A DNA stretch of 34,237 nt from Alteromonadaceae bacterium (lineage in GTDB: Bacteria > Pseudomonadota > Gammaproteobacteria > Enterobacterales > Alteromonadaceae), in contig JABSOI010000005.1 in NCBI GenBank assembly GCA_013216015.1, positions 1 to 34,237 on the forward strand. Direction: 5' to 3'. Position numbers and translations under genes: made by a program. Each line of letters starts with the position of its first letter. The first letter of the stretch is position 1. Under the pieces are notes generated by a model. The model searched no databases. It was not told where the DNA came from and saw nothing but the letters and a program-made list of their open reading frames with translations. This document shows, piece after piece, positions 16,528 through 24,250 of the stretch.

Positions 16528-17460
16528 CTATCTATTTCTAAAGGCATTTATATTTTTTGATATCCCTGAAATTAATTTTTGCTGTGCCTGTGTGCTTGCC
16601 CATGCAATGTGGGCTGTAATTTTCAAGTTGTCTAATTCACTGCAAATGAGTGGGTGATCAGCAGGAGGAGGTTCTTGATCAAGTACATCCAAAACGGCAT
16701 AAGCTATCTCATTATTTTTTAATGCATTAAGTAAAGCGCTATTATCGACCAGTGCACCGCGGGCGGTATTAATTATCGTAGAATGAGGTTGCATCATTTG
16801 CAAAAACTCTTTGTTGACCATTTGTTCGGTCTCAGGTGTTTGCGGGCAATGTAAAGTTAATACATCCGCTGTTTTTATCACTTGCTGATAACTTGTTCTG
16901 TTGCTGCGAATGTTTTCAGCATTGGCCCGTTCGGCAATTAAAACGTTCATGCCAAAGGCTTCTGCAATTTTTGATACGGCTTTACCCAGAACACCATAAC
17001 CAATTATACCTAGGGTTTTGCCCGCTAATTCATTAATATTATTGCCAAGATAACAAAAGGTCGGGCTTTTAGCCCACAAGCCTGATTCTGTATTTTGGTT
17101 ATGATGGCTTGTTTGATTGAATAACTCTAATATTTGAGCAAATACATATTGGGCAACTGACTGGCTTGCATATCCACTGACATTGGTTACTTCAATATTT
17201 AATGCTTTAGCGGCCACTAAATCAATATTGTTCATGCCTGTTGCTGCAACGCAAATTAATTTTAATTTGGGTAATTGTTTCAATAATGATTCACATAGGA
17301 CGACTTTATTGGTGATAATTATTTCTGCGTCTAAGCATCTATCGATAATTTCATTTGGTCGTGTTGTTTCGTAACAAGTTAATGTGCTGACTTCATTTTT
17401 AATTTCAGCTAATGAAATATTGTTGTTGAAGGTTTGTTGATCAAGAAAAACTGTGTGCAT
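16528..17460 (-). CDS. D-isomer 2-hydroxyacid dehydrogenase (glycerate dehydrogenase-like)
   Basis: A 310-aa NAD(P)-dependent cytosolic enzyme that interconverts a 2-keto acid and its D-2-hydroxy acid. It has an N-terminal flavodoxin-like substrate domain, then a Rossmann domain with GxGxxG at 154-159 (GIIGYGVLGKA). The catalytic triad is complete: Arg234 in NTARGALVDN, Glu263 in DQEPPPADHP and His284 in ITAHIAWAS. The HIAWAS block and length fit the glycerate dehydrogenase (HprA) branch best, though hydroxypyruvate specificity cannot be proven. Start ATG 17460 gives a normal N-terminus (MHTVFLDQQTF). It lies 131 bp upstream of the Ig-like gene on the same strand; co-transcription is possible but not supported by function. 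Confidence 0.88.
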   Translation of the reverse strand: MHTVFLDQQTFNNNISLAEIKNEVSTLTCYETTRPNEIIDRCLDAEIIITNKVVLCESLLKQLPKLKLICVAATGMNNIDLVAAKALNIEVTNVSGYASQSVAQYVFAQILELFNQTSHHNQNTESGLWAKSPTFCYLGNNINELAGKTLGIIGYGVLGKAVSKIAEAFGMNVLIAERANAENIRSNRTSYQQVIKTADVLTLHCPQTPETEQMVNKEFLQMMQPHSTIINTARGALVDNSALLNALKNNEIAYAVLDVLDQEPPPADHPLICSELDNLKITAHIAWASTQAQQKLISGISKNINAFRNR

Positions 17461-17943
17461 ATTTGTTAGCCACTCTTTTAACTGTTTTTTTATTACTTTT
17501 AAACTAGCAAGTCTTTAACTTCTATATTGATAATCGTCAAAGAGCCTAAATTTTACCGCTATTTAGGTAGATAATTTTAGTGTGTAATCGTTGGTAGATA
17601 ATGCGGATAAACATATCATACGACAATAGAAAGCCCACTGTTTATAAATTGTTAGATTATTTATCAATAAGAAATATGTTAATTGGTATTAGGTCAGTGT
17701 GTTTTCCAGTAATAATTGAATTCGTTAATTCATCTTCCCTAACCATTGAGCAAGCCAAAACAACCGTTGTAAATTATCTCGGAAAATAACATTGTGATTG
17801 GAGCGACAGATGAGACGTTTCAAATCCCAAGTTCAAACTTAGCGTTTTCTTAGCTGCCATGGCGTTGTATACCCATACTATTTGGAAATGCCGGATTGAA
17901 TCTGCATTTCCAGGTAGTTTGGGTATACAATTATTCCTGAAAC
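17461..17943. other. Intergenic region with a 60-bp palindrome
   Basis: Between the dehydrogenase start and the btuB stop codon. A 62-codon frame at 17601-17789 (+) has no ribosome site and no recognisable domain, so I leave it out. The direct repeat GGTAGATAAT occurs just before it. The only strong structure is the palindrome at 17868-17927. Confidence 0.5.
17868..17927. repeat. 60-bp imperfect palindrome downstream of btuB
   Basis: Arms TATACCCATACTA...TGGAAATGC and GCATTTCCA...TAGTTTGGGTATA pair across a 12-base centre with few mismatches, forming a stem of about 24 bp. It lies 17 bp beyond the btuB stop (transcribed minus), so it could protect or end the btuB message. The outer TATACCCA motif recurs at 10956, indicating a repeat family, not a btuB-specific signal. 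Confidence 0.65.
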
Positions 17944-19818
17944 TTATTTACGATAGCTGATCGTTAATAAATATTGAGCAGGTTGGCCAATATAATGATT
18001 ATTAGTGACATAGTCTGCGTCAAGCAGGTTATTCACTTTGAACCCTAATTTCCATGATGGATTCATTTCATAATTGGCGCTGAAATTAACAATTGTATGG
18101 CTTGGTAAAGTGATGGTACCCGGCCATTCACTACCTTCACGTTTTCCTTGATAGTGGATACTCGCAAGTAAAGTGACTTTATCCCAGTTGTGACTTAGTT
18201 GATAACTCGCCGTATTTTTGGCTCTGCGGATTAATTGTTCACCAGTAAGATCGTTTTTGGCGTCTAAATAGTTTAGTTGTAATTGGTGATCAAACCCATT
18301 TAGCTCTGTTGCTAAAGTAAGTTCTATACCTTCTATTTTCGCTGTGTGAACATTAATTGGATGATACGCATAATTTTCATCAGGGACCCATTCAATTAAA
18401 TTTTCAATTTCGGTGGTATAAACACTTAACTCAGTTTGAATACTGGCTATTTCTGATTTAAATAACAGTTCAATACTTTCTGATGTTTCGGCTTTTAAAT
18501 CAGAATTTCCATACGAATAGGCATCAGAAGGATAATATAAATCATTAAAACCCGGTGCTTTAAATCCGGTACCAAAATTAAGGCTTACTAATGAATCTGA
18601 GATAAAACGGCTTCCAATACTGATATTATGAGTTGTTTTGCTGCCAACCCCTTCAATATCGTCATAACGTAGAGAACCTTCAATAATGAGAGAACCGTTA
18701 TCGAATGCTAAATGAGTGAAAATGGAATCAATATCTCGTTCTTTCTTATCATAATCTGTGAGGGTTTTTACTTTTTCTTCAAATGAATCAACACCAACTG
18801 TTGATGTTAACTGTTCACTAATTTGATAATTGGCAAGCCAGTTAAATTGTAATCGTGTTGTTTTAAAAATGCTGGCATCTTCTTTTGATTGTCCGTTACC
18901 ATAGGTAAATGATTCGTTGCTTTGTTGACCGACAACTATTTCCTGATACCATTTGTCGTTGTTTTGTGTTGCTGACAGCTGCCATTGATTTGCTTCAAAG
19001 GCGTTTTCATTAGGACCACCGAAGGCATTATCATATTCGCCATGCCCTTGATTGTATTTAGCCAACCAGTTCAGGCGCCATTGTTCGTTTATTTGCTGAA
19101 AACCCTTTAATGAGGCATTTTCTCTGTTATAGCCGTCGGCATCCGATTCTGCCAGTTCGAAAACATCGTAACCGTTAGAAGATTCCGCCGAAATGGTAAA
19201 AGTGGTAGCGCCATCACCATGACCAATTGCGGTACTTAATGTGGCTTGTTGTTGACCCTTGTTGCCAAGTCCCAAGTCGAACGCAAGCTCTCCTGCGTCA
19301 AGTTTACGGGTGAAAATCTGGATGACGCCACCAATTGCATCTGAGCCCCATAAAGATGCACGAGGACCTTTAATCACTTCTATTCGCTCTATCTGTGCAG
19401 TGGAAATATTTGCAAATTCCACCTGGCCTAAAGTGGCTGAACTGATCCTTTGTCCATCAATAATAACTAAAATATGGCCGGAGTTTGTACCTCGGCTGAA
19501 TATTGAAGCTGTTTGACCTTTACCGCCATTTTGCGACATTTGCAAACCGTTAATATCATTTAGTAATTCGGCAACAGAACTTGCTGAAGCTAATTCAATT
19601 TCTTCGCGGGTAATTACCTTTATACTGCTTAGAATATCAGAGCTCAACTGAGGTGTACGACTTGCGGTGACAACGAATACTTCATCGACAGCAGATCCTT
19701 TACCCTTTGAGTTATCTTCTTTTTTTACCGAAGTATCGTTAGCATGAGCCTCGTTAATAAGAAATGGAGCTGATGCAAATAAAGTCGTTATAGTTAGCGC
19801 TATTAGTGTTTTTTTCAT
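17944..19818 (-). CDS. btuB: TonB-dependent vitamin B12 receptor BtuB
   Basis: A 624-aa outer-membrane receptor that brings cobalamin into the periplasm with energy from TonB/ExbBD. Signal peptide 1-25 (FLINEAHA), TonB box near 45-52 (DEVFVVTASR), plug domain with GHILVIIDGQRISS and RIEVIKGPRASLWGSDAIGGV, then a 22-strand-type barrel ending in ...YLLTISYRK with the terminal aromatic pattern of outer-membrane proteins. The frame is open to 19899, but the ATG at 19818 follows GAGGAAAAC and starts the signal peptide. It is preceded by a cobalamin riboswitch, which confirms the substrate, and by btuF, cobO, btuC and btuD on the same strand. Confidence 0.93.
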   Translation of the reverse strand: MKKTLIALTITTLFASAPFLINEAHANDTSVKKEDNSKGKGSAVDEVFVVTASRTPQLSSDILSSIKVITREEIELASASSVAELLNDINGLQMSQNGGKGQTASIFSRGTNSGHILVIIDGQRISSATLGQVEFANISTAQIERIEVIKGPRASLWGSDAIGGVIQIFTRKLDAGELAFDLGLGNKGQQQATLSTAIGHGDGATTFTISAESSNGYDVFELAESDADGYNRENASLKGFQQINEQWRLNWLAKYNQGHGEYDNAFGGPNENAFEANQWQLSATQNNDKWYQEIVVGQQSNESFTYGNGQSKEDASIFKTTRLQFNWLANYQISEQLTSTVGVDSFEEKVKTLTDYDKKERDIDSIFTHLAFDNGSLIIEGSLRYDDIEGVGSKTTHNISIGSRFISDSLVSLNFGTGFKAPGFNDLYYPSDAYSYGNSDLKAETSESIELLFKSEIASIQTELSVYTTEIENLIEWVPDENYAYHPINVHTAKIEGIELTLATELNGFDHQLQLNYLDAKNDLTGEQLIRRAKNTASYQLSHNWDKVTLLASIHYQGKREGSEWPGTITLPSHTIVNFSANYEMNPSWKLGFKVNNLLDADYVTNNHYIGQPAQYLLTISYRK

Positions 19819-19832
19819 GTTTTCCTCAAATA

Positions 19833-19847
19833 TGCACCCACCGTGCA
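19833..19847 (-). promoter_or_regulatory. Hairpin between riboswitch and btuB ribosome site
   Basis: TGCAC / GTGCA arms around a 5-base loop, just upstream of the GAGGAA ribosome site of btuB. This is a plausible part of the expression platform through which the aptamer controls translation; the base-paired alternative was not worked out. Confidence 0.4.
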
Positions 19848-19860
19848 AAATGTGATAAAA

Positions 19861-20022
19861 AATGGTTAGGCCGGTCTCCGGACTTAGGGGATTACCCATT
19901 ACCGTTGCGGGGGCAGTCTTGGCATTTAACCAAATTCCCGTTTCATCTGTTTTGTATTGCTGCTTTATCTTTCAATTGTTTAAATTGAGACAAAGCAGAA
20001 TTACTAACAAACACCTAACATT
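19861..20022 (-). ncRNA. Cobalamin (AdoCbl) riboswitch upstream of btuB
   Basis: On the minus strand the leader has, in order, a closing stem 5' strand AATGTTAGG (20022-20014), the core GGGAATTTGG, CTGCCCCCGCAACGGTAA, the B12 box AAGTCCGGAGACCGGCC, and the closing 3' strand CCTAACCATT (to 19861). All conserved cobalamin-aptamer blocks are there and the two ends pair with one bulge. Binding of adenosylcobalamin is expected to shut off btuB, most likely at translation, since the ribosome site lies about 30 nt downstream and no U-run terminator is seen. Confidence 0.93.
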
Positions 20023-20056
20023 TAAATTAAGTCCAATAAAATTGAACGATTGATGT

Positions 20057-20090
20057 AAACCTTTAGAGATTTATCCCTATTTCAAGGTTT
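20057..20090 (-). terminator. Weak hairpin between btuF and the riboswitch
   Basis: AAACCTT (20057-20063) and AAGGTTT (20084-20090) form a 7-bp stem with a 20-base loop, 18 bp past the btuF stop. There is no U run, so it is at most a weak end to the btuD-btuF message. If it does not terminate, btuB is also read from the upstream operon through the riboswitch. Confidence 0.3.
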
Positions 20091-20107
20091 TCCTTTATTT
20101 AAAGAAA

Positions 20108-20989
20108 TTAACGAACGAGATCAATTTCTTCACATAATTTTTCTAATTCACCGAGGCTGCGAAGGGTCATGCGGTGTAATGCATCAGCGTCAGGTTTAAT
20201 TATCTGGTTGTTTTTTACCGCAGGAATAGTTAACCAGTCTTGCCAGTTAAAACCTTCTCTATTTTTCTGATTAAACGAGACAGGCTGAATAATAAGTGCG
20301 ATAGGTTGTTGTAAAACGTGTTCAATATTTACCTGCGGGTAAGGGCTGTTGACATCTTTAAATGGATTGTTGGCGCGGCAGATATCCAAATGTTGTTGGG
20401 GCCAGCTTCCTTTCGCAATTGTTGTTAAAGGGCGAGACCATAATTCATAAAACACTGTGATTTCAGGTTTAGTGCTATATTTTGTTTTAATGACATTAAG
20501 ATCAGCAATAAATTTTGATGATAAGTCTTTACCCTTTTCTGAGTGTCCGGTTAATTGAGCAAAGTATTCTATTTCACTGGCAATATCTTCAAAGGTATTG
20601 GGTTGTGAATACACAATGTTAAAACCCAGTGTTGTTAAACGAGCTAAATCATCACTTGGGGTACCGCTTTTCCAGGCAATAATTAAATCAGGTTGTAATT
20701 CGATTATCCGTTCCAGTTGTAAGCGAATATAGTTTCCAATACGGGGAATATCTTTTGCCTGTTCAGGGTGATCCGAAAATTCAGTGGTGCCAATAATTTG
20801 TTCGCCTGCACCGATATCAAAAAGCATTTCTACAATGTGAGGTGATAAAGCGATAATAGTCGGTTTTGACTTATTTAGTTTAGTCAGCATTGCCTGTGTT
20901 GACGGTTGAGCATGGGCTATCGCAATGTTAAAAAACAAAAAATATAGGCAAAATTTTAACCGTAAAACTGGCTTGCCTATTTGTGGCAT
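20108..20989 (-). CDS. btuF: Periplasmic cobalamin-binding protein BtuF
   Basis: About 293 aa. It binds B12 in the periplasm and hands it to the BtuCD transporter. Signal peptide FCLYFLFFNIAIAHA, then the class III solute-binding fold: TIIALSPHIVEMLFDIGAGEQIIGTTEFSDHPEQ (first lobe), a helix linker and a second lobe with ELWSRPLTTIAKGSWPQQ. Conserved BtuF features are IGNYIRLQLERIIELQPDLIIAWKSGTP and the C-terminal RPSLR-like LRSLGELEKLCEEI. The frame opens at ATG 21043, but ATG 20989 (MPQIGKPVLRLKF) gives the better signal peptide; neither has a clear ribosome site. It lies 121 bp after cobO, a larger gap than elsewhere in the cluster. Confidence 0.88.
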   Translation of the reverse strand: MPQIGKPVLRLKFCLYFLFFNIAIAHAQPSTQAMLTKLNKSKPTIIALSPHIVEMLFDIGAGEQIIGTTEFSDHPEQAKDIPRIGNYIRLQLERIIELQPDLIIAWKSGTPSDDLARLTTLGFNIVYSQPNTFEDIASEIEYFAQLTGHSEKGKDLSSKFIADLNVIKTKYSTKPEITVFYELWSRPLTTIAKGSWPQQHLDICRANNPFKDVNSPYPQVNIEHVLQQPIALIIQPVSFNQKNREGFNWQDWLTIPAVKNNQIIKPDADALHRMTLRSLGELEKLCEEIDLVR

Positions 20990-21164
20990 TTTCAGTCGTG
21001 TTGTTTGTATTATTATTATTTGTAGAACGTACAATAATTTCATTATTAGTTAACTTATTAATATTTGGAATTTTTTTGTGTAAATTTTTTTTGTGTAAAT
21101 TAAGGTTTTAAGATGTTACTTAAATGATTTTTTAATTAACAATCAAAATCACCTTTCTTTATCA

Positions 21165-21803
21165 TCACCAATCAATGCCTTTTTGTGCTTTTACACCATT
21201 ATCAAAAGCATGTTTTATTGATTGTATTTCACTGACAGTATCAGCCAATTCAATAATTGCACGGTGACAGGCCCGTCCGGTAATAATCACATGTTGCATT
21301 GGAGGACGATTAATCAGTGTTTCAATCACATCATCCAGATCCAGATATTTATACGACAGCATATAAGTTAATTCGTCCAGCAAGACCAGATCAACAGAAT
21401 CATCTTTTAGTAAGCGTTTACTTTCTTTCCATACTTTTTCTGCAGCTGCAATATCTGTAATTTTATCTTGAGTGTTCCAGGTAAAACCCGTTGCCATAAC
21501 ATGAAATTCAACACCAAGCTTTTCAAGCAAGTCCCGTTCACCACAAGCCCATGTTCCTTTAATATATTGCACGACAGCAGCTTTTAATCCGTGACCAACA
21601 CCACGGGCAACCGTGCCAAAGCCTGAGGTTGATTTTCCTTTACCATTGCCAGTGATCACAATCAATAATCCACGCTCTTCTTGTGCTGCGTCGATCCTTT
21701 CATCTACTTTTTCTTTGAGTTTTTGCATCCTTTGTTGATGTTTTTGTTCTTTGTCGGTGCTCTGGGGTTTATTTAATTTAGTTGATTTAGCTGAATCAGT
21801 CAT
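21165..21803 (-). CDS. cobO: Cob(I)alamin adenosyltransferase (CobO/BtuR type)
   Basis: A 212-aa cytosolic enzyme that transfers the adenosyl group of ATP to reduced cobalamin to make the coenzyme form. The P-loop is variant and typical of CobO: GNGKGKST at 52-59. Later blocks also fit: AAVVQYIKGTWACGERDLLE, HVMATGFTWNTQ, VWKESKRLLKDDSVDLVLLDELTYML and PPMQHVIITGRACHRAIIELADTVSEI. The N-terminal 35 residues are Lys/Gln-rich and variable in the family. Its ATG overlaps the btuC stop by 4 bp (ATGA), so the two are translationally coupled. Place in a transporter operon means that imported B12 is adenosylated at once. Confidence 0.93.
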   Translation of the reverse strand: MTDSAKSTKLNKPQSTDKEQKHQQRMQKLKEKVDERIDAAQEERGLLIVITGNGKGKSTSGFGTVARGVGHGLKAAVVQYIKGTWACGERDLLEKLGVEFHVMATGFTWNTQDKITDIAAAEKVWKESKRLLKDDSVDLVLLDELTYMLSYKYLDLDDVIETLINRPPMQHVIITGRACHRAIIELADTVSEIQSIKHAFDNGVKAQKGIDW

Positions 21804-22795
21804 CTTGCCTCCTGGTTGTTACGGGTACGATACATAATGAGTAAAAAGAATATGCTACCGAATGCTGAAGTAATAATGCCAATAGGAATTTCTGCACTAT
21901 CTAGTGCCGAACGGGCAATAACGTCAACCCATAATAAAAAAGTTCCGCCAATTAGGGCGCTGCCAATAATCAGCGGTACAGTGGTCACGCCAATTACTTG
22001 TCGAACAATATGGGGAACCATTAAGCCGACAAAACCAATACCACCACAATAAGCAACAATTGTTGCGGTTAATGCAGCGCAAATAGCCAACATTGCCAAT
22101 CTTAATTTATCAACATTTACCCCCAGACTTGCTGCACTTTCGTCACCTAAAAGCAAGGCATCAATTTGGCGATGTAAAGCAAAAATTATCACTAGTGCGA
22201 ACAAAAGAATGGTGGAAATAACATAAAAGTTACTCATTTCAACTCTGGCTAAACTGCCCATCAACCAAAATATAACGCGGTTAGTGGCAAAAGGGTCGCC
22301 AAGGTAAAGCAGAAATTGGGTGATAGAATGAAACATAAAAGACACTGCAATACCTGTGAGTAATAATTGTTCCATGCGTTGTAAGGCTTTGGCGATCACC
22401 ACGACTAAAATCACCGACGATAATGCGCCAACAAAAGCGGCTAATGGCAGTGCAATCGTAAGTTGATTGGCTACTGTAATATTGGCGACAGTCGCGCCAA
22501 GTGCAGCCCCTGAAACAATGCCGAATAAATAAGGATCGGCTAATGGGTTTCTGGTGATATTTTGTAATATAGTGCCGGCACAAGCTAAACCTATACCTGT
22601 AACCAAACCCACCAATACACGGGGCAGGCGAACTTGCCAAACCACCATTTCAGTGACGGTGTTCTGGCAAACCCCCATTAAGCAAGATACTAATTCTTGC
22701 GTACTGATACTGGCAGGACCGATTGTTAATGCAGCAAAAGTACTGGCTAAACACAGAATAGCCAGGAGAAATATTTTGACGGAAAACTTACTCAT
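21800..22795 (-). CDS. btuC: Vitamin B12 ABC transporter permease BtuC (FecCD family)
   Basis: A 331-aa inner-membrane permease with about ten transmembrane helices. FecCD hallmarks: VRLPRVLVGLVTGIGLACAGTILQ, NPLADPYLFGIVSGAALGA, GGIGFVGLMVPHIVRQVIG and LPIG-like AEIPIGIITSAFGSIFFL near the end. Two copies form the channel through which BtuF-bound cobalamin passes, powered by BtuD. Its start lies 8 bp inside the end of btuD and its stop overlaps the cobO start, so btuD-btuC-cobO are read as one tightly coupled message. Confidence 0.92.
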   Translation of the reverse strand: MSKFSVKIFLLAILCLASTFAALTIGPASISTQELVSCLMGVCQNTVTEMVVWQVRLPRVLVGLVTGIGLACAGTILQNITRNPLADPYLFGIVSGAALGATVANITVANQLTIALPLAAFVGALSSVILVVVIAKALQRMEQLLLTGIAVSFMFHSITQFLLYLGDPFATNRVIFWLMGSLARVEMSNFYVISTILLFALVIIFALHRQIDALLLGDESAASLGVNVDKLRLAMLAICAALTATIVAYCGGIGFVGLMVPHIVRQVIGVTTVPLIIGSALIGGTFLLWVDVIARSALDSAEIPIGIITSAFGSIFFLLIMYRTRNNQEAR

Positions 22796-23663
22796 GGCTC
22801 ATTGCCTGTGTCTGGTCTTTGTTGTTATTTGTTGGGTTTCGTTGTTGTTCGTTGTTTGTACTCAATTGTTCATTGTCCGAAGTGGTAATTTGGTCAGCCA
22901 AATGGAAATAAACTCTGGCTACATTTGTTACGGGATCTTGTTCCCGCTGGCAAGGTAGTTGAAAAACTTCGGTTAAAATTATGGGATTAAGCACTTTATC
23001 AGCAATATCATCGGCAACGATTTCGCCTTTATTCAGCAAGACTAAACGCTGACAATATTGTGCAGCAAGATTTAAGTCATGTACTGTCATGATTACGGTA
23101 ATATTGAGATTTTTTACTAATGTTAAAATTTGATGCTGGTAATAAACATCCAGATGATTGGTAGGTTCATCTAATATTAAAATTACAGCTTTCTGCACTA
23201 AGGCTCTGGCAATTAATACTCTTTGCTGTTCACCACCTGACAAATGGTTATATTGACTATGAAGTTCATTCGCCAGGCCAACCTTTTCCAGTGCCAGGGT
23301 CATTTGATGAAGGTCTTGACTATTATTCAGGGAGAACATTGTTTTATGGGGTAATAAGCCCATGCTGACCACGTCGAAAACACTTAGTGCAAATATTGGG
23401 TTCGCTTTTTGTGCCACCACAGCGAAGTGCCGGGCCAGTTTTTTAGCACTGTAGCTATTAATGTTTTTACCTTTGAAATGAATAGTGCCCGTAAAGTCTT
23501 TCTGTTGATTCAATATACAGCGTAAAAGACTGGTTTTTCCGGCTCCGTTGGGACCAATAATACCAACAATTTCACCTGTACTGACATTGAGGTCAACATT
23601 ATTAAGGATCGTTTTACCACTCACTTTCCAATTAAGTTGCTTAATATAAAGTAAAGCAGACAT
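22788..23663 (-). CDS. btuD: Vitamin B12 ABC transporter ATPase BtuD
   Basis: A 291-aa ATPase subunit. Walker A GPNGAGKTS at 37-45, Q-loop Gln85, signature LSGGEQQR at 141-148, Walker B ILILDEP at 161-167 and H-loop His195 (VHDLNLA). All are intact. It is about 35 residues longer than usual: the tail after about residue 255 is an Asn/Gln/Asp-rich low-complexity run (QLSTNNEQQRNPTNNN) coded by short GTTGTT-type repeats, ending in MSHE. The tail sequence carries the btuC start. The gene is first of the transcription unit, with GGGGATC upstream of the ATG at 23663. Confidence 0.92.
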   Translation of the reverse strand: MSALLYIKQLNWKVSGKTILNNVDLNVSTGEIVGIIGPNGAGKTSLLRCILNQQKDFTGTIHFKGKNINSYSAKKLARHFAVVAQKANPIFALSVFDVVSMGLLPHKTMFSLNNSQDLHQMTLALEKVGLANELHSQYNHLSGGEQQRVLIARALVQKAVILILDEPTNHLDVYYQHQILTLVKNLNITVIMTVHDLNLAAQYCQRLVLLNKGEIVADDIADKVLNPIILTEVFQLPCQREQDPVTNVARVYFHLADQITTSDNEQLSTNNEQQRNPTNNNKDQTQAMSHE

Positions 23664-24171
23664 TAGCGGAGATCCCCCAGTGGCAGCTTTTTTCTTTTAG
23701 ATCTTGTTGAAAAAATCATTTTTATTGCCTGCCTAGCTACATGAATTATGTGGTTTTTTTATTTATATATTAGCAGAAAATTAAAAAATAAGAGTGAAAG
23801 TGATATTACCCTGGCTTGTGAAGCCGAGCTTATACAATTACAACTCACGTGTTTTCCCGCACGGGTTTAATGCTGTTTGCGATAATTTTATTGCTTTAAT
23901 TATTGCTTTAATTATTAGCTTAAATTTTTGTTAGAAGGTATCTGACTTATAGTACACAAAAAATGGAATAAATATTTTTTATACTAAATACAGTTGCGGG
24001 TACAGTTGTGGATTATTACCACATTCCCTTTGATGTTTTTCAGATAGTTGAATTTCTGAATCACACACCAACAAAATATTGCGTAAGTGTACAGTGAGAA
24101 GTAGAACAGGTCAACTTTAGATGTTTAGATGGCTATAGCTGTTTATCAATTGGAATTATAAACAGTTAAAT
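23664..24171. other. Intergenic region upstream of the B12 transport operon
   Basis: About 500 bp that must hold the btuD promoter. I looked for a second cobalamin riboswitch and found only an isolated AAGCCAGG on the minus strand (23812-23819) without the other core blocks, so I reject it. Small hairpins are CCCG-CA-CGGG (23856-23865) and GGCTT-GTG-AAGCC (23813-23825). A 12-bp tandem duplication, TTGCTTTAATTA, lies at 23891-23902 and 23903-23914. Confidence 0.5.
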
Positions 24172-24196
24172 AAAAAAGAGCTGCAAGCAGCTCTTT
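24172..24196 (-). terminator. Rho-independent terminator of the M13 peptidase gene
   Basis: Stem AAAGAGCTG / CAGCTCTTT (9 bp, loop CAAG) with a run of six A's at 24172-24177 that reads as U's on the minus strand, 54 bp beyond the peptidase stop codon. Strong. Confidence 0.9.
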
Positions 24197-24250
24197 CATT
24201 AAGGTAAATATCGTATTCTCAATAAAATACGTATTTCAAAAAAAGGTGAA

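Noticed and set aside
17601-17789. 62-codon frame on the plus strand
   Set aside because: No ribosome site, no domain and A+T-driven composition; its start region is a short direct repeat.
23811-23870. Second cobalamin riboswitch upstream of btuD (AAGCCAGG on the minus strand)
   Set aside because: Only this one block is present. The CCCGCAAC and GGGAA core blocks and the closing stem are missing.
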